Below, piece by piece: positions 5,440-11,652 of a DNA stretch of 11,652 nt. Positions within the stretch are counted from its first letter, which is position 1. Each line of letters begins with the position of its first letter. Position numbers and translations under genes: made by a program. The notes beneath the pieces were generated by a model. That model worked only from the letters and a program-made list of their open reading frames with translations, ran no database searches and was not told where the DNA came from. This stretch comes from Candidatus Dormiibacterota bacterium (lineage in GTDB: Bacteria > Chloroflexota > Dormibacteria > Dormibacterales > Dormibacteraceae): assembly GCA_955652585.1 (NCBI GenBank), contig CATPBF010000121.1, positions 1-11,652 of the forward strand. Direction: 5' to 3'.

Positions 5440-7674
5440 CTATCGGAGCTGCACCTTGACTACGAGTGCCGAGCGATCGATCGGCAGCTCGCGCACTCGG
5501 ATCCCGGTCGCCCGCGCAAGGGCGTTGGCGAGTGCGGCCGGGCCGGGGATGGCGGGTGGTTCGCCCACCCCTTTGGCCCCCAGCGGTCCGCCGGGAGAAG
5601 GGACCTCGATGAGGCGCACATCGATGTCGGGCATCTGGTCGGCCGTCGGCACCTCATAGTCGAGGAAGCTGCCCGTGCGCAACTGTCCTTCGCTGTCATA
5701 GGCGAGCTGCTCGCCGAGCGCCCGCCCGAGCCCCTGAGTGGCGCCCCCGTGGATCTGTGCCTCCACCTCCGGAGGGTTGATAGCCCGCCCCACGTCCTGG
5801 ATGGCTGCGAACGCGGTGAGCTGGAACGCTCCGGTCTCGGGGTCGGTTTTGACGCGCGCGATCTGGACGGTGAACTGCGGCGAAGCGGTCAGCACAGCGG
5901 ACCGGCCGCTGGCCTGGATCGGCTTGTGCCGGCCCATGAACTCGGTGCTGAGGGTCACGAGCCGTGTGATCTCCACGAATCGATCGGGCACGCCGCGGAC
6001 CGCCACGCGGCCGTCGACGATCTCGAGGTCCTCGGGGCCGGCTTCCAGCTCTTCGGTTGCGATCTCGAGCAACTGCCGCCGCGCCTCGAGCGCGGCCTCT
6101 CGCACTGCGCCTCCGATGCTGTACGTGGTCTGGCTGCCCGCGGCGATTGGTCCGAACGGCGCCATGCCTGTTTCGCCGGTCTCGATCCTGACCCGGTCAG
6201 TCGACGTACCAAAAGCTTCTGCTGCGATCATGGCGAGCCCGGTCGTGGCGCCACTGACATCAGGTGTCCCGATGAGGACCGACAGCGTCCCGTCCGGTTC
6301 GACGCGGCATCCGGCCGCGGCCGGCGTGCGCGCGCCGCCCCACGATCCGATCGCGACGCCGACGCCCTCGCCTGGTCCGCAGGGCGCCGTGTACATCGGG
6401 TGCCGGCGCGCCTCTTCGAGAACTTCGAACATGGCGATTCGCGGCCACGGCTCGCCCTGCGCGTCCGCATCCCCTTCTTTCGACGCGTTGAGCAGCCGCA
6501 GCTCGATCGGGTCCATACCAAGCGTCAACGCCAGCTCGTCCATGGCCGACTCGAGTGCGAAGTAGGCCTGGGGAGCACCTGGAGCCCGATACGCGTCCAC
6601 CGGCGTTTTGTTGGTCGCGACCTCGTAACCCGTGAGCTCGAAGTTGGGGATTCGATACGTCCCGCCCAGGAACGAACCGGTGATGCCGGCGTGCCAACCG
6701 CTGCCGGCGCCGTTGTCGTAGTGGTATCTGGCCCGCAGGGCCACCAGCTTTCCGTCCCGCTTGGCCCCAAGCTCGACGTCGAAAACCGCCGCTGGCGCCG
6801 GGTGGGCGACCGTGAACTCCTGCTGCCGGCTGAGCGCCAGCCGGAGCGTTCGGCCTGTGCGCCGCGCGAGCAGAGCCAGGAGCGCTTCGAGCAGAGAAAC
6901 CTTGCCGCCGAAGCCGCCACCCACCGGCATGGAAACGACATGGACCTTTTGCGCCGGCACGTCGAGGAGCTTGGAGATCTCCTCCCGCACCTGGAACGGT
7001 CCTTGCGTCGGCGCCCAGATCGTCATCCCGCCGTCGGGCTCGGGGCGCGCGATCGACACGTGCGGCTCCATCGGCGAGTGGTGGACCCCGGCCAGGCGAT
7101 AGGTCTGTTTCACGATCACGTCTGCGCCCGCCAGCGCCGGCCCGACATGACCGCGCTTGAGGCTCGCCACCGCCGAAACGTTCGGCGGCCGGCGCGCCGG
7201 TTCGGACTCAGACTTGGTCGCCGCCCCGTGGATCGCCGCGTCCTCCTCAGACGCTTCCTCCCCGGCTTCGAGCACGGCCGCGGTGCCTTCTTTCATGGCG
7301 GATTCGGCGTCGACGCTGGCCGGCATGGACTCGAGGTCGACTTCGATCAGGGCCGCCGCGTCCGCACCCGCCGCCTCGCTCACGGCGATGACCGCCGCCA
7401 CCGGCTGGCCCGTGTAGAACACGCGGTCGACCGCCAATGGCTGCTCCGGCCCGGAGGCACCGGCCAGCACCAGGTCAGCCCCCGTGAACACCGCGAACAC
7501 TCCTGGCGCCGATCTCGCGGCGCCGGTCTCGATGCTGCGGATGCGGGCGCTTGCCAGATGGCTCAGCACCAGCTGGACGTGAAGCAGGCCGGCCACCTCG
7601 ATATCGGCTGTGAACCGGGTTGCCCCGGTCACCTTTTCGCTGCCCTCCAGCCTCCGCCTGCCCAGCCCGACCAT
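5440..7674 (-). CDS. Xanthine dehydrogenase-family molybdopterin-binding (large) subunit
   Basis: 744 residues from ATG 7674; GTG 7680 is two codons upstream and also possible. The N-terminal a/b-hammerhead domain begins GLGRRRLEGSEKVTGATRFT (about 4-120). After a linker, the first Moco-binding domain has HHSPMEPH (198-205), GGGFGGK (252-258) and AYRAPGAPQ (361-369). The second Moco domain ends with GAKGVGEPPAIPGP, whose E705 is the catalytic base equivalent to Glu1261 of bovine xanthine oxidase. The loop AYRAPGAPQ lacks the AYRCSFR of true CO dehydrogenase (CoxL), so this is a purine, aldehyde or N-heterocycle hydroxylase; substrate unknown. It normally works with FAD and 2Fe-2S subunits, but neither is next to it: upstream is a divergent transporter and downstream, 5 bp away, is otsA. 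The minus frame stays open far upstream, but conserved residues start only here. Confidence 0.9.
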   Translation of the reverse strand: MVGLGRRRLEGSEKVTGATRFTADIEVAGLLHVQLVLSHLASARIRSIETGAARSAPGVFAVFTGADLVLAGASGPEQPLAVDRVFYTGQPVAAVIAVSEAAGADAAALIEVDLESMPASVDAESAMKEGTAAVLEAGEEASEEDAAIHGAATKSESEPARRPPNVSAVASLKRGHVGPALAGADVIVKQTYRLAGVHHSPMEPHVSIARPEPDGGMTIWAPTQGPFQVREEISKLLDVPAQKVHVVSMPVGGGFGGKVSLLEALLALLARRTGRTLRLALSRQQEFTVAHPAPAAVFDVELGAKRDGKLVALRARYHYDNGAGSGWHAGITGSFLGGTYRIPNFELTGYEVATNKTPVDAYRAPGAPQAYFALESAMDELALTLGMDPIELRLLNASKEGDADAQGEPWPRIAMFEVLEEARRHPMYTAPCGPGEGVGVAIGSWGGARTPAAAGCRVEPDGTLSVLIGTPDVSGATTGLAMIAAEAFGTSTDRVRIETGETGMAPFGPIAAGSQTTYSIGGAVREAALEARRQLLEIATEELEAGPEDLEIVDGRVAVRGVPDRFVEITRLVTLSTEFMGRHKPIQASGRSAVLTASPQFTVQIARVKTDPETGAFQLTAFAAIQDVGRAINPPEVEAQIHGGATQGLGRALGEQLAYDSEGQLRTGSFLDYEVPTADQMPDIDVRLIEVPSPGGPLGAKGVGEPPAIPGPAALANALARATGIRVRELPIDRSALVVKVQLR

Positions 7675-7735
7675 ACTCACCGGCCGATCATGCCACGCTC
7701 GGGGAGCCGGGCACGGGGGGCCAGGCTGCGCGAAG

Positions 7736-7760
7736 CCCTCTGGAGCTTGACCGCAGAGGG
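7736..7760. repeat. 7-bp inverted repeat around a candidate -35 box
   Basis: CCCTCTG (7736-7742) and CAGAGGG (7754-7760) form a perfect inverted repeat with an 11-base centre that contains TTGACC. It could be a protein operator covering the -35 of the transporter promoter. It could also lie in the leader of the minus-strand dehydrogenase gene, which is divergent from here. Confidence 0.4.
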
Positions 7761-7776
7761 GTCCAGGCCCCAAGAT
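7747..7776 (+). promoter_or_regulatory. Candidate promoter of the peptide transporter operon
   Basis: TTGACC (7747-7752) matches the -35 consensus at five of six bases. CAAGAT (7771-7776), after an 18-base spacer, is a weak -10. Transcription would start near 7783, giving a 5' untranslated leader of about 140 bases that includes all of the nested inverted repeats at 7791-7881. I see no equally convincing promoter for the minus-strand dehydrogenase gene in this region. Confidence 0.3.
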
Positions 7777-7790
7777 GACCATGGAGTAAG

Positions 7791-7920
7791 CGGTGCCATC
7801 GCGAGATGGCGAAATCCATTGCCGGCGCACTCTCGCCCCGGACCTCCGGGAAGAGGGCGATGGATGTCGAGGATGGCACCGGAGCTTAGCGCCTTCCTCG
7901 GCTTTGTTTCCTGAGGAGGT
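7791..7920 (+). promoter_or_regulatory. Structured 5' leader before the binding-protein gene, candidate cis-regulatory RNA
   Basis: Nested complementary arms are visible. P1 is CGGTGCCATC (7791-7800) with GATGGCACCG (7872-7881), 10 perfect pairs. P2 is ATCCATTGCC (7814-7823) with GGCGATGGAT (7856-7865), 10 pairs including one G-U. Inside P2 there is room for two small hairpins, GGCG/CGCC (7824-7827/7834-7837) and CCGG/CCGG (7838-7841/7846-7849), making a branched fold. ACCTCC (7842-7847), over the loop of the last hairpin, is the exact complement of GGAGGT (7915-7920) in the downstream Shine-Dalgarno, so it could mask the ribosome site. The sequence does not match any riboswitch consensus I know. 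Function is inferred from pairing alone. Confidence 0.45.
7913..7920 (+). promoter_or_regulatory. Strong Shine-Dalgarno of the binding-protein gene
   Basis: GAGGAGGT at 7913-7920 is close to a full match to the anti-Shine-Dalgarno and lies 3 bases before ATG 7924. It fixes that start and suggests high translation. Part of it (GGAGGT) is complementary to ACCTCC at 7842-7847 in the leader. Confidence 0.85.
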
Positions 7921-7923
7921 TGT

Positions 7924-9630
7924 ATGACTGGAAGCTCCAAGTTGCGTTCCCTCGCCGCCGCGTTGGGAGCATTGTCTGTAGTCGCCGCATGTGGCGGCGG
8001 CGGAGGTGGGTCGTCCGAGACCCTCGCCGCGGACCAGACGTTTCGCTTCGGCTTGAGCAACGACGTTACTAGCCTGGATCCCGCGCACGTGAGTTCGGCC
8101 GTCGACATCACGTTCCTCAATGAGGTGTTCACAGGGCTCTATCGCTTTGACAACAACCTCAAGATCCAGCCCGATGGCGCCAGCGCTCTGCCCACCATCT
8201 CGGCCGATGGGCTGACATGGACGTTCGCACTTCGCCACGACGTGGTCTTTTCCAACGGAGACAAGGTCACATCCGCCGACTGGGTCTACAGCTGGACCCG
8301 GACGCTTCGGCTGAACGACGCGTACGCCAGCAACCTCGAGGCGCTCAAGGGTGCCAGCGATGTTGAGAACGGCAAGGCGACCACCATTTCCGGTCTGAGC
8401 GCGCCAGACGCTTACACGCTCAAGGCGCAGCTCAACGCGCCGGCCGGCTACTGGCTGACCCAGCTCGCGATGCCCACGGCCGCCGAGGTCCTGGACCAGA
8501 AGGCGATCGCCGCCGGTGGCGGTGACGACCACTGGACCGAGAACGTCTCGTCCTACATCGGCAGCGGCCCGTGGAAGATGACCGCTCGCATCCCCAAGCA
8601 GTCGATGGACTTCGCCCCCGTCAAGAACTGGTGGGGCGGCGACACCGGCAAGCTGACCGGGGTTCACGTCGATATCGGCATCGACGATGTCTCCCGCGTT
8701 AAGAAGTTCGAGTCCGGCGGCTACGAAGTCGTTGGCATGGCCAACAACGGACCCGGGCCGGACGACGTGCTTCGCTACAAGAACGACCCGACCAAGAGCA
8801 AGCTGCTCACCGTCTTCCCAGGCGCTCGCAGCACGGCCCTCGGGTTCAACTTCGTCAGGGGTCCGTTCGCATCCAAGCCAGGGGCTACCCCGGGCAGCGA
8901 CACGACCAACCCCAACGACCCTGGCCTCGATGGGCGCAGGGCGTTCTCGATGGCAATCGACCGCGCGCAGCTGACCGACATTGCTTGCGCGCACTCCATC
9001 ACCTGCCAGCCTGCGACCGGCGGTCCGATCAGCAAGGGTCTGCAGGGATACCTCGGCGATGGCGCCGACCCGTACTCGAAGTTCGATGCCACCGCTGCCA
9101 TGGCCCTCTACAAGAAGTGGGACCCGACAGGCAGCAAGGTCAAGGGCCTCGAGATCCGCTACAACTCCAACGCCGGCAACGACAAGGTCTACCAGAACGT
9201 GCAGGCGCAGTTGAAGCAGAACCTCGGAATCGACGTCAAGCTCGCTCCGTCTGACTTCCCAACCCTGCAGCGCGACCGCCAGCAGAAGCTCCCGATCGTC
9301 GGGCGCGAGAGCTGGGGCGCGGACTACGACCATCCCCAGGATTGGTTCGACAACCTGTTCACCTGCGCCCAGGCCCCGATCGGCCGCGGCAATGACCAGG
9401 CCTACTGCAACCCGGCGATGGACACGATCGTGACCGCCGCCGACGCCAAGCCGCTTGCCCAGGCGGTCCCCGACTACATCGCAGCTCAGAAGTTGATGGT
9501 CAACGACGTGGTTTGGGCGACCATGTTCTACGGCACCCAGAGCTACATGATCCAGAGCTACGTCCGTGGTTCTGGCTACAACTCGCTCTACGACTACAAC
9601 TGGGAGGGGATCCGGCTCCTCTCGCACTAA
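7924..9630 (+). CDS. Peptide/oligopeptide ABC transporter substrate-binding lipoprotein (SBP family 5)
   Basis: 568 residues. A lipoprotein signal peptide covers residues 1-22, with lipobox VVAAC and lipidated Cys23, then a flexible Gly/Ser linker. The mature protein has family 5 (DppA/OppA) signatures: RFGLSNDVTSLDPAHVSS (about 41-58), EVFTGLYRFD, and GLTWTFALRHDVVFSNGDKV followed by TSADWVYSWTRTL. The C-terminal lobe has QNVQAQLKQNLGIDVKL and RESWGADYDHPQDWFDNLF. It would sit on the outer face of the membrane, capture peptides (or another family 5 ligand) and deliver them to the two permeases downstream. The length is normal for the family. Start is set by a strong Shine-Dalgarno. A hairpin after the stop separates it from the permeases and should keep its transcript level higher. 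Ligand cannot be told from sequence; family 5 also includes nickel and glutathione binders. Confidence 0.92.
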   Translation: MTGSSKLRSLAAALGALSVVAACGGGGGGSSETLAADQTFRFGLSNDVTSLDPAHVSSAVDITFLNEVFTGLYRFDNNLKIQPDGASALPTISADGLTWTFALRHDVVFSNGDKVTSADWVYSWTRTLRLNDAYASNLEALKGASDVENGKATTISGLSAPDAYTLKAQLNAPAGYWLTQLAMPTAAEVLDQKAIAAGGGDDHWTENVSSYIGSGPWKMTARIPKQSMDFAPVKNWWGGDTGKLTGVHVDIGIDDVSRVKKFESGGYEVVGMANNGPGPDDVLRYKNDPTKSKLLTVFPGARSTALGFNFVRGPFASKPGATPGSDTTNPNDPGLDGRRAFSMAIDRAQLTDIACAHSITCQPATGGPISKGLQGYLGDGADPYSKFDATAAMALYKKWDPTGSKVKGLEIRYNSNAGNDKVYQNVQAQLKQNLGIDVKLAPSDFPTLQRDRQQKLPIVGRESWGADYDHPQDWFDNLFTCAQAPIGRGNDQAYCNPAMDTIVTAADAKPLAQAVPDYIAAQKLMVNDVVWATMFYGTQSYMIQSYVRGSGYNSLYDYNWEGIRLLSH

Positions 9631-9652
9631 ACCGCCGGTTTTGAGTTCAAAA

Positions 9653-9685
9653 AAGGGGGTTCCGCAATTTGTGCGGACCCCCCTT
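9653..9685 (+). terminator. Intercistronic hairpin, attenuating terminator or mRNA stabiliser
   Basis: AAGGGGG (9653-9659) pairs with CCCCCTT (9679-9685), and TCCGCA (9661-9666) with TGCGGA (9672-9677). There is one T/C mismatch between the two blocks and a 5-base loop. The 13-pair stem is preceded by an A-run but followed only by TTCTGCT, not a real T-tract. Partial termination or 3'-end protection of the binding-protein message is therefore more likely than full termination. This is a common way to make more binding protein than permease. Confidence 0.75.
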
Positions 9686-9711
9686 CTGCTGTATCGTTGG
9701 CCAGGAGGGAT

Positions 9712-10656
9712 GTGAGCCGAGGAACCCTCGTATACGCGGCGCAGCGACTTGTGCTGATCACGTTCACCGCGATCGTGGTGTCCTCCATCGTGTTCATCGG
9801 CATCCACCAGCTCCCGGGCAACGCGATCGCGCGAGAGCGCCGGATCAATCCGGCCACCGAACAAGCCCTCCTGCACCACTACCACCTCGACCTGCCCTGG
9901 CCTCAGCAGTACGCGCTATGGCTCCAGGGCCTCTCGCACGGCGACCTCGGCGAGTCCCTCGTCAACGAGGGAACCCAGATCACTCCGCTGCTCCTTCGTG
10001 AGGCGAAAACGAGCGTCACGCTCGGCCTGGCCGCGGTCCTGGTGACGGTGGTGATCGGCATGTCGCTGGGGGTCCTGGCAGCGATCAGGCAGAACACATG
10101 GGTCGACTATGTGGCGTCGACCGCGGCCGTGGTCGGCTACAGCGTGCCCAGCTTCGTGTGGGCCTTCCTGCTCATCATCCTCACGGTCACCGGCTTCTAT
10201 GCCTGGAGCGGGGGACAGATCTACGAAGACATCGGCTGGGGCAAGATCCAGCAGATCCCTGTCCCGGCGCTGGCGCTCGGGCTGCCCTACGCCGCCATCG
10301 TCGCCCGGTTGACCAGGGCCAGCATGCTCGAGACGATTCGCCAGGACTACGTGCGCACGGCCTGGGCGAAGGGCTTGAGCGCCAGGGTCGTCATCCTGCG
10401 CCATGCGCTGCGGAATGCCCTCATCCCGGTCGCCACCATCCTCGGTCCCCTGGTTACGGGCATCATCACCGGGTCGGTGGTGATCGAGTTCCTGTTCGGC
10501 ATCCCAGGGCTGGGGCAAGAGTTCGTCACGAGCATCCTTAGCCGTGACTACAACATCGTGATCGGCGTTTTCACGTTCTACGCGATCCTCATAGGATTGG
10601 CGAACCTGACCGTCGACCTGCTTTACCCGGTTCTGGACCCGCGGATACGTTATTGA
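9712..10656 (+). CDS. Peptide ABC transporter permease, DppB/OppB type
   Basis: 314 residues from GTG 9712, which has AGGAGG at 9703-9708 just upstream. A TTG at 9697 would add five residues (MARRD) but has no ribosome site. The N-terminus QRLVLITFTAIVVSSIVFIG (11-30) is the first transmembrane helix, followed by the extracytoplasmic HQLPGNAIARER segment normal for DppB. Further helices are near 100-124, 133-161, 185-200, 236-262 and 282-304. The ATPase-coupling EAA-type loop is DYVRTAWAKGLSARVVILRH followed by ALRNALIP (212-239). FLFGIPGLGQ (261-270) is a strong family signature. It forms the membrane channel with the next gene's product. It lies about 80 bp after the binding-protein gene, past a hairpin, and 18 bp before dppC. 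Confidence 0.92.
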   Translation: MSRGTLVYAAQRLVLITFTAIVVSSIVFIGIHQLPGNAIARERRINPATEQALLHHYHLDLPWPQQYALWLQGLSHGDLGESLVNEGTQITPLLLREAKTSVTLGLAAVLVTVVIGMSLGVLAAIRQNTWVDYVASTAAVVGYSVPSFVWAFLLIILTVTGFYAWSGGQIYEDIGWGKIQQIPVPALALGLPYAAIVARLTRASMLETIRQDYVRTAWAKGLSARVVILRHALRNALIPVATILGPLVTGIITGSVVIEFLFGIPGLGQEFVTSILSRDYNIVIGVFTFYAILIGLANLTVDLLYPVLDPRIRY

Positions 10657-10674
10657 TGGTGACGGAGTAATTAG

Positions 10675-11589
10675 ATGGCTACAGTCCCGAGCACAATTGA
10701 ACTCCCAGAAGAGATTCAAATCGTTGCGGCCGATGAGCTCCCAGAGCAGGTCACCCTGTGGCAGGACGCTTGGCGCCGGCTGACCCGGAACCGTATGGCG
10801 GTGATCGGGCTCGTGATCATCGGGGTCTTTTTCACGACGGCGATCGTCTCTTTCTTCTGGACCCCGTATCCGACCTGGAAGCAAGCGCTGGGGCCGACCT
10901 ACCAGACCCCAACGCTGATGCACCCGCTCGGCCTTGACGACTACGGCCGTGACATCTTGAGCCGGGTCATGGGGGGCGCAGCGATCGCCCTCGGGGTGGG
11001 CGTCGGCGCGAGCATGCTCGCCTCGACGATCGGGATCGTTCTCGGCCTGCTGGCGGGCTTCTACCGCGGCAAGATCGACGTGGGCATCTCACTGCTGATC
11101 AACATCTCTTACGGCGTGCCCGACCTCCTCATCGCGTTGATCCTGGTGGTTCTGATCGGGCGCGGCATCCAGAACATCATCCTGGCGATCTCGGTAACCG
11201 CCTGGTTGGGGATGGCTCGACTGGTTCGCGGGCAAACCCTGGCCCTCCGTGAGCGTGAGTTTGTGGAGGCCGCGCGCTCCATCGGGACGAAGAACCTCAA
11301 GATCCTGACCCGTCACATCCTTCCGAACGCGCTCGGCCCGATCGTCGTCCAGGCCACCTACCTGGTGCCGGCCGCGATCATTTTCGAAGCCTTTCTGAGC
11401 CTGCTCGGGCTGGGCATCCCGCCGCCCGCACCCAGCTGGGGCCGCATGGCCAGTGAGGGCTACAAGGCGCTCCAGATCGCGCCGCACATCGTGCTCATGC
11501 CGAGCCTGGCCCTGTCCCTCACCGTGCTCGCTTTCAACTGGGTCGGTGACGGGCTGCGCGACGCGATCGACCCGAGGATGCGTCGATAG
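10675..11589 (+). CDS. Peptide ABC transporter permease, DppC/OppC type
   Basis: 304 residues from ATG 10675, with GGAG at 10664-10667 at good spacing. The N-terminal cytosolic tail (1-38) ends in the DppC-type DAWRRLTRNRMAVIGL leading into helix 1 (about 42-62). HPLGLDDYGRDILSRVMGGA (83-102) is the family's conserved periplasmic motif. More helices lie near 103-127, 137-162, 168-182, 222-245 and 272-290. The EAA loop is EFVEAARSIGTKNLKILTRH followed by ILPN (195-218). The segment from FEAFLSLLGLGIPPPAPSWG (238-257) and the final DPRMRR are standard, so the TAG at 11587-11589 is a genuine stop. It pairs with the upstream permease. The next gene appears to overlap this stop by three bases. Confidence 0.93.
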   Translation: MATVPSTIELPEEIQIVAADELPEQVTLWQDAWRRLTRNRMAVIGLVIIGVFFTTAIVSFFWTPYPTWKQALGPTYQTPTLMHPLGLDDYGRDILSRVMGGAAIALGVGVGASMLASTIGIVLGLLAGFYRGKIDVGISLLINISYGVPDLLIALILVVLIGRGIQNIILAISVTAWLGMARLVRGQTLALREREFVEAARSIGTKNLKILTRHILPNALGPIVVQATYLVPAAIIFEAFLSLLGLGIPPPAPSWGRMASEGYKALQIAPHIVLMPSLALSLTVLAFNWVGDGLRDAIDPRMRR

Positions 11590-11652
11590 CCGGCCCGCTA
11601 CTCGAAGTCAAGAACCTCACGACAGAGTTCGGCACCGCCGCCGGACGTGTCC
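11586..11652 (+). CDS. Peptide ABC transporter ATP-binding protein, N-terminal fragment (DppD type; apparent AUA start)
   Basis: The last 67 bases read in one frame as IAGPLLEVKNLTTEFGTAAG-RV, which matches the first beta-strands of DppD/OppD ATPases (LLEVKNLTTEF...). The window ends before Walker A. This is the expected third component, hydrolysing ATP on the cytosolic face. No ATG, GTG, TTG or CTG occurs in this frame between the in-frame TGA at 11547-11549 and the conserved LLEV. The only plausible position is ATA at 11586, overlapping the dppC stop as ATAG. GAGGA (11574-11578) lies 7 bases upstream, exactly where a ribosome site for it should be. A base error in the assembly is the simplest alternative. 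Confidence 0.7.
   Translation, partial: MAGPLLEVKNLTTEFGTAAGRV

Noticed and set aside
5440..7674. Carbon monoxide dehydrogenase large subunit (CoxL)
   Set aside because: The active-site loop reads AYRAPGAPQ, not the AYRCSFR typical of form I CoxL, and no coxM/coxS neighbours are present.
5407..7914. Plus-strand open frame of about 835 codons opposite the dehydrogenase gene
   Set aside because: Composition is rich in Arg, Gly and His with no motif, as expected of an antisense shadow of a GC-rich gene. The minus strand holds a complete, motif-bearing protein.
9691..9711. TTG at 9697 as the start of the first permease
   Set aside because: It has no ribosome site upstream, while AGGAGG at 9703-9708 lies between it and GTG 9712. 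The later start gives a normal DppB N-terminus.
5440..9885. Very long minus-strand open frame of about 1481 codons joining the dehydrogenase to a further ~735 codons
   Set aside because: Only the part from 7674 downward has dehydrogenase motifs. The upstream half is antisense to the binding-protein gene and the leader, has no family signature, and is explained by GC-rich codon bias keeping the opposite frame open.

Overview
The window is GC-rich (by eye roughly 63-65 %), densely coded bacterial chromosome with no mobile-element, phage, CRISPR, rRNA or tRNA signal. The gene set is a F420-type LLM oxidoreductase, a PF13601-type winged-helix regulator, an AidB-like acyl-CoA dehydrogenase, OtsA/OtsB, a molybdenum hydroxylase subunit and a Dpp-type transporter. 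Together with frequent GTG/TTG starts, this suggests a soil-type member of Chloroflexota, Candidatus Dormibacterota or a deep Actinomycetota. That placement is inference; no marker gene is present. The first 79 bases hold a perfect 25-bp fold-back repeat, so the left edge may be an assembly or library artefact.

Layout. (1) 1-626 is the 3' part of an F420-dependent LLM oxidoreductase. (2) 697-1460 is a two-gene module of a four-helix membrane protein and a winged-helix regulator joined by a TTGA overlap, behind a promoter that would give an almost leaderless mRNA. (3) 1470-3104 is an AidB-like acyl-CoA dehydrogenase, followed after 9 bp by otsB (3114-3887). (4) On the minus strand, otsA (5434-3884) converges on otsB so tightly that the two stop codons share one CTAG. 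Upstream of otsA, 5 bp away and in the same direction, lies the molybdopterin-binding subunit of a xanthine dehydrogenase-family enzyme (7674-5440). (5) A divergent intergenic region of about 250 bp follows. On the plus strand it carries a candidate promoter and a nested, structured 5' leader ending in a strong Shine-Dalgarno. (6) 7924 to the right edge is a Dpp/Opp-type peptide ABC transporter operon: lipoprotein binding protein, strong intercistronic hairpin, two permeases, and the first codons of the ATPase.

How the genes work together. OtsA and OtsB together make trehalose from UDP-glucose and glucose-6-phosphate, yet here they sit on opposite strands. OtsA appears to be co-transcribed with a molybdenum hydroxylase subunit, and OtsB with AidB. 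The transporter is a standard peptide importer whose binding protein can be expressed above its permeases because of the hairpin. The least explained parts are the structured leader before the binding protein and the lack of any canonical start codon for the ATPase gene. No stretch longer than 300 bases lacks a gene.
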